Source: an uncultured Acetatifactor sp.
GTDB lineage: Bacteria > Bacillota > Clostridia > Lachnospirales > Lachnospiraceae
Length of the DNA: 64,000 nucleotides
Assembly: GCA_910584435.1 (NCBI GenBank)
Contig: CAJUAP010000021.1
Location: 1 to 64,000, forward strand
Direction of reading: 5' to 3'
The notes under the pieces are model-generated. The model was not told where the DNA came from. It saw only the letters and a program-made list of their open reading frames with translations, and ran no database searches. The first letter of the stretch is position 1; each line of letters opens with the position of its first letter. A program made the position numbers and the translations under genes. Below, one piece after another: positions 43,759-51,343 of this stretch.

Positions 43759-43790
43759 GTAACAGTTCAGTAACTTGTCTGAACTGTTAC
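43759..43790. repeat. Perfect 12-bp hairpin of the GTAACAGTTC family
   Basis: GTAACAGTTCAG and CTGAACTGTTAC pair around an eight-base loop, 40 bases beyond the stop of the large GH25 gene. It could act as a terminator, but no T-run follows. Confidence 0.7.
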
Positions 43791-43829
43791 AATAATTATA
43801 CGGCTTTCCCCAAAATATGTCAATCTCTC

Positions 43830-46800
43830 CTAATATCCAAGATAACTGATATTCATATCCACATTTCCACTGATGCCGCTGATGCTGCCGGTCGGCGAAT
43901 ACTGCCATATATCATACCTGCCCGAATAGGTAGGTGACGCCGCATACTGCGCCAGCCAGATTTTATAGCCATTGATACTTGCCGCATCCAGCTTGCTTTC
44001 CAGCCATGTCTTGTTAGAATAAACACCTGCCGTATACCCTGCCTTCTGGATGGTCTGGCAGAAAGCTCTGCACACTGCTGTCCTTGTGTCCTTGTCAATC
44101 CTGTCTCCCCGGCCGCCGCTTGCCTCCACATCGATAAATACCGGATAGCTGATGGTATATCCCTTAATCTGCTCTAACGCCATGGACGCTTCTTCCACTG
44201 CTTCTATTTCATTGACCGCCTGTGAAAAGAAATAGATTCCGATCTTCAGTCCGGCTGCGGATGCTCCTTTGATATTAGACTCAAATTTCGGATCTTCTAT
44301 TAGTTTACCCTGCGAAGAACCCCTGTATCCGCAGCGAATGATAACATAGGAAATTCCGGAATTCTTCACCGCATTCCAATCAATGGTACCGTTCCATTTG
44401 GATACATCAATTCCCAGTGTACCGTCACTGGTCATCAGTGAACCGTCGCTGGCAAAATTATACCTGGCGCCTTGAATCACCTGTTCGCCTGTCACTTTAT
44501 TTCCGTCTGCGGTAAAAAAGTACATCTTGCCGTCAATGGTCTGCCATCCGGTATATCTGGTTTCACCTTTGATAAAAAATTTATCTGCACTGTAATAATC
44601 TGCATATACTGCTTCTCTGTATGTATTTCCATCCGCAACATACAGTTGTCTGCCTGTCTCATCCTTCAACGGGGTGGCGGTGTCCTGTTTGGGATTTGCC
44701 TTCACAGTCACTGTACAGGCCGCACTGACCTCTATGCCGTTCTCTGCATATTTAATCGTAACGACTGCATTTCCTTCGGCAGCGCCTGTCACAGTAACAG
44801 CCCTTTTGTCCACACTTACCGTTACTATATTGCTGTCCGAGGTCTCCGCTGTCACAACCGGGTCTGGGGACAGCATATTTGTGATGGCTGCATTAATCGT
44901 TGCCGATGTCTGAACAAATGTTGTCAGGGAAGCCGCATCCAATGTCAATGCCATAATTCCGCCAACGGTCACATTGATATTGACAGAAGCTGCTGTATCC
45001 GCAGTGCCATTTTCGTAGTTTGCTGTCACAGTAAGTATCGTTGTTCCTACAGCCACGCCATAAACGTCAATATTACCGGCCTCATCAATGGAAGCCGTGG
45101 CCACATTGGCATTGCCGGTCTGAATGGAATATACCACCTTTCTATCCTCTGCAAAACCGGCAGCAACTGCTTTTACATTCATGTGTCCCCCCGTACTCCC
45201 TGATATGGCTGCCTCATTTACCGCAATCGTCCCTCTCGCAGGCAGCGGCGTCACAACCGGCGTAGGTACCGGAGTTGGTGCCTCCGTGGGGATTGGGGTT
45301 GGCGCCTCCGTTGGTACCGGGGTTGGCGCCTCTGTAGGGATTGGGGTTGGCGCCTCCGTTGGTATCGGCGCAGGCACTTCCGTTGGTACAGGGGTGGCCA
45401 CTTCCGCCGGCGCCTGTGCAGCAGCCTCCGTTGGTACCGGAGCGGGCACTTCCGCCGCTGCCTGTGCAGCAGCCTCCGTTGGCAGCGGAGCAGATACTTC
45501 TTCTGCTGTCTGCCCGGCGGCTTTCAAAAGCAGTGGTGCGGACACTTCCATTGTTCCTGACAGTTTCCGCTCAGAAACCAATTCCACATGATTCCCACCC
45601 AAAACATTATGATTTCTCACCAAAGTAATCGGATCAGGTATGGTGCTTTTTGCCACCTCGTTATAGGTAGCGGCAATTACCTTGCTCTCCACCCAGGCAA
45701 CGGTATCCTGAAGAGCAGATTCAACAACCGTTTCATTTAACTTGGTATCTTCCTTTGCTGCATTGACTTCTGTCTCCTTTTTAACCTCATTTGCCACATC
45801 AACTTTTTCATACACAATTTCTTTCTTTACTTCCACAGATTTGGCAGATGTGGAAACAGTATAATCCGCATATCGGGAATCCGTCAACGCCTCCATAGCT
45901 ACCTGATATATTCCCGGCGCAATGTCTGTTTTATAGATAATACCATCCATATCGTCATCCGACCAGATATAACTCTTGCCGTCAGGTGCCACCACTGTCA
46001 CAGAAAAGGGAACATTGGGCACCAGTTTATCCGAATTTTTGTTGATAAACTTAATCTTAAGATCCTTCTGTATCGATGTAAAATCCGGTTCGATAGATAC
46101 CTTCCGCGCATAGTCGACTTCATTATAATCCTTCTTCGGATCATCAGGTGCTTGTGTAGGTATGGCAGCAAGCTCCATTTTCTCTTTCTCTGCCGCAGCC
46201 ACGGCCGCCAGCCCACGCTCTCCGATTAATTGAATTCCTTCCAGCTGCAACCCCACATTGGCAAATGCAGCCACCTGACTCCGCTGAAACCGGGCATTCA
46301 CAAACACCCCCAACGCCGCCACGGCCAACACCAGAATTCCTGCGCCAACCGCCAGCATTACCTTATCCAGAATCTCCATGCTGCCTTTTTCTTTCTTAGG
46401 TCTCAGCTTCTTTGCGGTATTTCTGTCTGACCCCATAGTACGGTTAATATCGTCATTATAAGCAGCATCTTCCTCCATCCTCTCTGCATACTGCTCTTCC
46501 GGTTCTTCCTGCTCTATATACTCAGTATATTCCTCCTGATATTCCTCTTCCGGTTCTTCCTGCCTTATATACCTGTTACATTCCTCATGATATTCCTGGT
46601 AAAATGCGTCACCTTCCTCTTCCGCTATATAATCACTGCAAAATCCTTCCCCTTCTGTATAATCCTCTGCCTCTTCTTCCTCTATCCGCTCTTCATACTG
46701 CTCTTCCGGTTCTTCCTGCTCTACATACTTGATATATTCCTCACCAAATTCCCCTTCCGGCTCTTCCTTCCCTATATAGCTGCTGCATTCCTCCCCAAAT

Positions 46801-47345
46801 GCCTCATAGAAATCATCCTCCGTACATTCCTCATAAAATTCTTCACAAAAATTTTCGCTTTCCCCCTCTGGTTCATATTCACAGGCAAATCTTCCCCTTC
46901 CTGTACAGCTGCAGCCCTCCGTCTCTGCCTCCATCATCCCCACATACTGCTCTTCTGCTTCTTCCTCCATCATTTCCGTATACTGCTCTTCTTCCTCTTC
47001 CCCCATCATCCCCACATACTGCTCTTCTGCTTCTTCCTCCATCATTTCCGTATACTGCTCTTCTTCCTCTTCCCCCATCATCCCCACATACTGCTCTTCT
47101 GCTTCTTCCCCCATCATTTCCGTATACTGCTCTTCTGTATCTTCCTCATCCAACTCCACATACTGCTCTTCCGGTCCGTCATACTCGCCAAATGCTTCTA
47201 TGCCGCGGCCCTCAAATGCTTCTATTTCAACGCCGTCCGCCCCTTCAAGCGCAAATGCCTCCTCTTGGGCATTGTCCCAGCCATATTCGTTTTCCTCATA
47301 ATTCTCTATGATAGTCTTCCTGCTATGCTCAAACAATTTCTTCAT
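43830..47345 (-). CDS. Large membrane-anchored GH25 muramidase with acidic cytosolic tail
   Basis: A 1171-residue type II membrane protein. About 320 N-terminal, presumably cytosolic residues are extremely acidic and built from EEEAEEQYVGMMG/EEEEEQYTEMM repeats. A membrane helix lies at about 325-347. Outside come a SpaA-like beta domain (about 425-500), an Ala/Pro/Thr region with PTEAPTP repeats (about 620-705), two BIG2-type Ig domains (about 715-880), a cell-wall-binding-like repeat (GWQTIDGKMYFFTADG) and GH25 (about 975-1171, with GIDVSKWNGTIDW, FIDVEASGG and the GNVDMN end). The start at 47345 has GAGGA nine bases upstream. A promoter lies at 47385-47413. The SpaA-like and GH25 parts are paralogous to the 425-residue protein. 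Confidence 0.92.
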   Translation of the reverse strand: MKKLFEHSRKTIIENYEENEYGWDNAQEEAFALEGADGVEIEAFEGRGIEAFGEYDGPEEQYVELDEEDTEEQYTEMMGEEAEEQYVGMMGEEEEEQYTEMMEEEAEEQYVGMMGEEEEEQYTEMMEEEAEEQYVGMMEAETEGCSCTGRGRFACEYEPEGESENFCEEFYEECTEDDFYEAFGEECSSYIGKEEPEGEFGEEYIKYVEQEEPEEQYEERIEEEEAEDYTEGEGFCSDYIAEEEGDAFYQEYHEECNRYIRQEEPEEEYQEEYTEYIEQEEPEEQYAERMEEDAAYNDDINRTMGSDRNTAKKLRPKKEKGSMEILDKVMLAVGAGILVLAVAALGVFVNARFQRSQVAAFANVGLQLEGIQLIGERGLAAVAAAEKEKMELAAIPTQAPDDPKKDYNEVDYARKVSIEPDFTSIQKDLKIKFINKNSDKLVPNVPFSVTVVAPDGKSYIWSDDDMDGIIYKTDIAPGIYQVAMEALTDSRYADYTVSTSAKSVEVKKEIVYEKVDVANEVKKETEVNAAKEDTKLNETVVESALQDTVAWVESKVIAATYNEVAKSTIPDPITLVRNHNVLGGNHVELVSERKLSGTMEVSAPLLLKAAGQTAEEVSAPLPTEAAAQAAAEVPAPVPTEAAAQAPAEVATPVPTEVPAPIPTEAPTPIPTEAPTPVPTEAPTPIPTEAPTPVPTPVVTPLPARGTIAVNEAAISGSTGGHMNVKAVAAGFAEDRKVVYSIQTGNANVATASIDEAGNIDVYGVAVGTTILTVTANYENGTADTAASVNINVTVGGIMALTLDAASLTTFVQTSATINAAITNMLSPDPVVTAETSDSNIVTVSVDKRAVTVTGAAEGNAVVTIKYAENGIEVSAACTVTVKANPKQDTATPLKDETGRQLYVADGNTYREAVYADYYSADKFFIKGETRYTGWQTIDGKMYFFTADGNKVTGEQVIQGARYNFASDGSLMTSDGTLGIDVSKWNGTIDWNAVKNSGISYVIIRCGYRGSSQGKLIEDPKFESNIKGASAAGLKIGIYFFSQAVNEIEAVEEASMALEQIKGYTISYPVFIDVEASGGRGDRIDKDTRTAVCRAFCQTIQKAGYTAGVYSNKTWLESKLDAASINGYKIWLAQYAASPTYSGRYDIWQYSPTGSISGISGNVDMNISYLGY
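46920..47140 (-). repeat. 72-bp in-frame repeat in the acidic tail
   Basis: The 72-bp unit recurs exactly between 46981 and 47053, with further half-units on both sides, encoding 24 residues rich in Glu with QYVGMM and QYTEMM. Confidence 0.88.
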
Positions 47346-47384
47346 GTAATCTGTCCTCTCCCAATGCCTTAACAAATCTGTAAC

Positions 47385-47413
47385 ATTATAGCATCACAAA
47401 TTCCCTTATTCAA
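47385..47413 (-). promoter_or_regulatory. Sigma-A-type promoter of the large GH25 gene
   Basis: Minus strand TTGAAT (47408-47413), 17 bases, TATAAT (47385-47390), about 40 bases before the ATG at 47345. Confidence 0.7.
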
Positions 47414-47551
47414 GTGACTATACTATTTATTCATAATTTCTTAAATTCTTTTAAAATCAAGTTAATAATGTAGACTTTGCAAACTCATAATAGTAAAATA
47501 GGATTGTCCTGTCACATAAAAGAAATCAAAAATACAGAAACGGAGAACTTC

Positions 47552-48694
47552 ATGAAAAATACCAATTCTTCCCACAACAAACCCAAGGAAGAGCACATTC
47601 ACTCTATCCCGGATATAGACATTATAGATTTGGATTTGAATTCAGATACGAATATGGATGCGGAAGAGCACACCGATACGCCTTCCGACACTTTCCGGGA
47701 ACCAGAGCCGGACACTGTACCGCTCCCCAAGCGCATTCTATCACATATCAATATGCATGTTGTATTGTTGATTGTAGTTCTTGCCTTTATTTCAGGAATT
47801 GTTTATAAGATTTTGACTTGGGGCGTATTGGTAGATCCCGATGACATTCTTCCGGGCGACTACAATAACAGCAATGATGTTATTCTCCCGCTGACCGATG
47901 CCACAGGCCATGTCCTGCGAAGGGACTATAGCGGAAACATAAATATTCTCGCCTTCGGCAATTCACCTTTTGCCGATGACAGAGAATCCGAAGACAATCT
48001 GTTGTCTATGATTGGAGAAATGACAGGCGCCACCATATATAATTGTTCTGTCAGCGGCAGCTATCTGGCTGCAGAACTTCCTTTTTTTGCAGAAGAAGAA
48101 TATCCAATGGACGCCTTTAACTTCTATTGGCTATGTTTCCTGGCAATGGGGGATAAGAATGTAGCCGACAAATACCTGCGTGCCGTGGAATATCTTGGCG
48201 ACAGTGCTCCCCCTGAAGCAATGGAAGTCTACAATACTTTGACGAACATAGACTTAAATACAGTGGATGTGATTACAATAATGTATGACGGAAGCGATTA
48301 CCTGGCCGGTCATAAAATTGTAAACCTTGAAAATGACATGGACATCCAGCAGTTCACCGGCAATATGGAAGCCGGTCTTGCAATGCTTCAGGAAGTCTAC
48401 CCCAACATCCGCTTTATGATTCTCTCTCCCACCTACGCCTATGGCCTGGATGAAAACGGCAACTACGTCAGCAGCGATATCCAGCGTTACGGCCAGGAAG
48501 GATTGAGCACCTATGTGTACTGCCAGGGATATTCCGCATCCAGATACTCCGTCACATATATAGATAACCTGTATGGCACCATTCATGAAGACAATGCATC
48601 AGAATATCTGATTGATCACGTTCATTTAAATGTGGAAGGAAGAAAAAAGGTCGCGCAGCGCTTTGTTGACGCACTGTATCAATTCAACGATTGA
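47552..48694 (+). CDS. Membrane-anchored SGNH-hydrolase-like protein
   Basis: A 380-residue protein with an acidic cytosolic N-terminus (about 1-65), one membrane helix (about 70-90) and an extracytoplasmic domain. The domain resembles SGNH/GDSL enzymes: ILAFGNSPFADD supplies the block I Ser (GNS instead of the usual GDS), NCSVSGS the block II Gly, and DHVHLNVEG the block V Asp/His pair. Such enzymes add or remove acyl groups on sugars. It is the only gene of the glycan locus on the plus strand, divergent from the large GH25 gene. GGAG lies six bases before the ATG. The substrate is unknown. Confidence 0.72.
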   Translation: MKNTNSSHNKPKEEHIHSIPDIDIIDLDLNSDTNMDAEEHTDTPSDTFREPEPDTVPLPKRILSHINMHVVLLIVVLAFISGIVYKILTWGVLVDPDDILPGDYNNSNDVILPLTDATGHVLRRDYSGNINILAFGNSPFADDRESEDNLLSMIGEMTGATIYNCSVSGSYLAAELPFFAEEEYPMDAFNFYWLCFLAMGDKNVADKYLRAVEYLGDSAPPEAMEVYNTLTNIDLNTVDVITIMYDGSDYLAGHKIVNLENDMDIQQFTGNMEAGLAMLQEVYPNIRFMILSPTYAYGLDENGNYVSSDIQRYGQEGLSTYVYCQGYSASRYSVTYIDNLYGTIHEDNASEYLIDHVHLNVEGRKKVAQRFVDALYQFND

Positions 48695-48723
48695 TTCCTG
48701 ACGCAAACACCCTGCATTATTGA

Positions 48724-48772
48724 AAACGGATGTAACAGTTCGGCAGCTCATCCGAAACTGTTACATCCGTTT
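48724..48772. terminator. Bidirectional hairpin between convergent genes
   Basis: AAACGGATGTAACAGTTCGG and CCGAAACTGTTACATCCGTTT form a stem of about 20 bp around an eight-base loop, with A/T ends on both sides. It sits between the convergent genes ending at 48694 and 48837, and its core is the GTAACAGTTC repeat. Confidence 0.8.
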
Positions 48773-48836
48773 CTCATACCCTTACAATAAATGCTTCTAA
48801 CCTGACTTGCCGAAAAAACACACCGTCAAAATGAGC

Positions 48837-49673
48837 TTAATTAAGTACCGGAATTTCCAGCTCTCTCGTGGGCTCTCGATAGATTACATATCCATCCATC
48901 TCCCCAAACAATATCCAGCCGTATTCCTCCGGCCTCCCCTTCTTCTCCCTGTCCGCAGGCAGAATCACATAGTGGCACCCTGCTTCCCGAACCAGCGGCG
49001 CCAGCTCTTCCATATCAATACTCTCCGCTTCCATAGCCTCACACAAAGGATTCACATAATTCCATCGCTCCACCGTAACCTCTCTTCCATAAGGCATACA
49101 AATCACAGGCGAATACTGCCGGACATACTGCACCAGTTCCAGCGGAAATACCGCCATAACCTCTCTCCCCGGCACACGGATTGCATCACAGATATGCACT
49201 ACACTATCAGGCACATGATATATATTTTCAGCCTTGTGGAAATAAGGATTATCATAGATAAAACTCCCGGACACCGCAATGATTCCCCCCATACATGCCA
49301 ATGCCAGTCCGGGAAGAAGCTTCTTCCCCGTCTTACCTCCAGCCCCCTTCCTCTGTGTGCTCTGCGCGGCAATGCCCTGTTTTTGAAGTATATCTCCGTA
49401 AATACACACACAAGTATATGCAATCACCACTGTAATAGGAAGCAGCCATATCACGCGGTAATATATTTCGCCCCCCACTATCCCGAAGACAAGCTTCGCT
49501 ACAATGGGATTAAAATACAACAGCAGCAAAACCAGAGGCATATACAGAAACAGCACTCTGATATATTTTCTTTTTTCATGCATCCATAAATAGAGCAGTG
49601 AGATCATATACCATATAACAATCAACCCTGTCCCCATATATTCCCGAAATAAATCAACCGCTTCGCTCCACAT
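48837..49673 (-). CDS. Membrane protein with extracytoplasmic C-terminal domain
   Basis: A 278-residue protein with about four helices (roughly 15-33, 38-56, 65-92, 120-138) and a soluble C-terminal domain of about 140 residues (containing PGREVMAVFPLELVQYVRQY and CHYVILPADREKKG). It resembles the C-terminal half of larger GT-C-type membrane proteins of glycan loci, so it may be a stand-alone module or the 3' part of a once longer gene. GAGGAAG precedes the ATG. I cannot assign a function. Confidence 0.6.
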   Translation of the reverse strand: MWSEAVDLFREYMGTGLIVIWYMISLLYLWMHEKRKYIRVLFLYMPLVLLLLYFNPIVAKLVFGIVGGEIYYRVIWLLPITVVIAYTCVCIYGDILQKQGIAAQSTQRKGAGGKTGKKLLPGLALACMGGIIAVSGSFIYDNPYFHKAENIYHVPDSVVHICDAIRVPGREVMAVFPLELVQYVRQYSPVICMPYGREVTVERWNYVNPLCEAMEAESIDMEELAPLVREAGCHYVILPADREKKGRPEEYGWILFGEMDGYVIYREPTRELEIPVLN

Positions 49674-49866
49674 ATCTTCCTCTCATCCCCGATCCAATCA
49701 AGCCCTTCCGTTTACGCCATATACCTGGTTCCATAATTTATGCCAAAATGCATCGCTTGTAACTATCAGCAAACTCTTGTCCCACTGTTTCATTTATCGT
49801 TGTGCCACGAAATTCCGAGACCGCAATGCGCCAAACCCACTGCTCTTGTGGGTTTGTGTGCATCCA

Positions 49867-49925
49867 CAGTAAACCTCCAGACTTTCATGCATGGTGGTGC
49901 GGCCGGGATGCATGGTGGTTTACTG
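49867..49925. repeat. Dispersed hairpin repeat CAGTAAACC...GGTTTACTG
   Basis: Perfect arms CAGTAAACC (49867-49875) and GGTTTACTG (49917-49925) enclose two CATGCATGG/GCATGG words and GCGGCCGGG. It is related to 10023-10072. A separate short hairpin AAACCCAC/GTGGGTTT lies at 49833-49855. The gene-free region 49674-50023 contains nothing else I can recognise. Confidence 0.65.
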
Positions 49926-50023
49926 TAAAAGTTCCAAACTAGGCTTGCGGAAACCACGCAGTCATTCCTCACTCACAAGTAAAGGGCACTATAAGTTGAC
50001 AGCAGATTTTATCACCCGTAAGT

Positions 50024-51085
50024 TCAGTCTGCCCTCAGTAAATACAACAGGGCATAACATACACAGGGCATGCAGCAAATTGCCAGGGGAATCAGACAGC
50101 GGAACCGTTTATAGCAGACTGCGGCCAGCAGCCCCGCAACGCCCACCGCCATACAGATAAGCAATGCTCCCAACGTACTGCACAGACAGGCAGCCGCGGC
50201 AGCAGCCCCCACCAGCACATAGCACCGCACAGGCACACGTTCTGCCTCCTGAAACTTTTTCATGATAATCAGCAGCAGCAGCAGCAGAAAAGGAATCACA
50301 ATATTCCCCAAAGCCGCCTTGCCCTGTCTGCTTCTGGCTATCATAAAATTCTCTGCCGTATAAAAAGAATAATCCCCAAATAAGACCAGAATCTCCGTGA
50401 AAATCAAAAACAGCGGAAGCTGACCTCCCTTTTGCGGAAAAAGCCTCACTCCCAGAAGATAGAAGATACCATAACTCATGGCTATCAATACCGCCGGCAA
50501 TATTACCTGCGCCACCGTCACGGCCTGCATCCCCGACACCCTTGCCAGAAAAGCTGTCCAGATAGGGAACGGCGCCAGACTATGCCGGAAATTCAGCATT
50601 GTTGTCTCACCGGTATACGCAATTTTAAGATACATGGTATCGGCATCCTGTGTCATGGAAGAGATTGCCACATAATAGGCATCATCTCCGTCCGCATAGG
50701 CAAGTCTTACAGCCTGCAGCAGCTGAAATGCCAGCAGACCTGCAAAAATCACCCATAATACAATCTCCGAAACCTGCTTCCCTTTTCCGCCGCTCACCAA
50801 CGAGATTGGAACTCTCCGCTGTATCCGCCGTATTCCCCTGCCTGCCGCCATAAGCATTAATGCTCCCATGTACAGCCAAAATCCCCACACCAGCTGGCTG
50901 AAATTCTTCTCTTGGAGAATCAGCGGAACACTGATGAGTTGAAATCCGGCCCACAGAAGGAATTGTCCTCCAACCCAACGGAACACCAGTCCTCCCTGTA
51001 TCCCCTCCATATCGGAGAAAATCCCTCCCACAAATACAGGAATGACCAACAGTAAAATTCCCAATACCAATAATTGTACCGCCAA
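50024..51085 (-). CDS. Polytopic membrane protein (DUF6077-like)
   Basis: A 353-residue protein with about ten helices. YADGDDAYYVAISSMTQDAD in the first large loop carries acidic residues where GT-C enzymes keep their catalytic Asp, and LNFRHSLAPFPIWTAFLARV follows. The resemblance is to DUF6077-type proteins of clostridial glycan loci. It ends abruptly after the last helix without a soluble domain, and the preceding gene on the transcript side (48837) looks like such a domain, so the two may be halves of one ancestral protein. The start is probably TTG at 51085, with AGGAATCGGAA upstream. Confidence 0.6.
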   Translation of the reverse strand: MAVQLLVLGILLLVIPVFVGGIFSDMEGIQGGLVFRWVGGQFLLWAGFQLISVPLILQEKNFSQLVWGFWLYMGALMLMAAGRGIRRIQRRVPISLVSGGKGKQVSEIVLWVIFAGLLAFQLLQAVRLAYADGDDAYYVAISSMTQDADTMYLKIAYTGETTMLNFRHSLAPFPIWTAFLARVSGMQAVTVAQVILPAVLIAMSYGIFYLLGVRLFPQKGGQLPLFLIFTEILVLFGDYSFYTAENFMIARSRQGKAALGNIVIPFLLLLLLIIMKKFQEAERVPVRCYVLVGAAAAAACLCSTLGALLICMAVGVAGLLAAVCYKRFRCLIPLAICCMPCVCYALLYLLRAD

Positions 51086-51144
51086 AGCTTCCGATTCCTT
51101 TCCTGATTCTAAATTGCTTTTACAACCCTCAGCATCCGTAAGCT

Positions 51145-51176
51145 GTAACAGTTCATCCAGGCCGCTGAACCGTTAC
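51145..51176. repeat. Hairpin of the GTAACAGTTC family
   Basis: GTAACAGTTCA and TGAACCGTTAC pair with one mismatch around a ten-base loop, in the intergenic region upstream of the gene at 50024-51085. Confidence 0.6.
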
Positions 51177-51213
51177 GTAAAGCCGCCTCTGCCTTACTCA
51201 CAAAACGTTCATC

Positions 51214-51343
51214 CTGCAGAACCTCGAACGCACTGTCCTCAAACACTCTATCCTGCAGAGCCTCGAACGCACTGTCCTCAAACACTCTATCCTGCAGAAC
51301 CTCGAACGCACTGTCCTCAAACACTCTATCCTGCAGAGCCTGC
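51214..51343. repeat. 39-bp tandem repeat
   Basis: CTGCAGARCCTCGAACGCAC begins at 51214, 51253, 51292 and 51331 (exact 39-bp spacing; three full units and a partial). On the minus strand the units are open in one frame (LQDRVFEDSAFE), but no ribosome site supports translation. It overlaps the last codons of the gene ending at 51326. Confidence 0.92.

Noticed and set aside
46587..47372. Long plus-strand frames rich in Phe/Leu/Pro opposite the acidic GH25 tail
   Set aside because: They arise from complementing Glu-rich repeats (GAA/GAG to TTC/CTC) and have no ribosome site.
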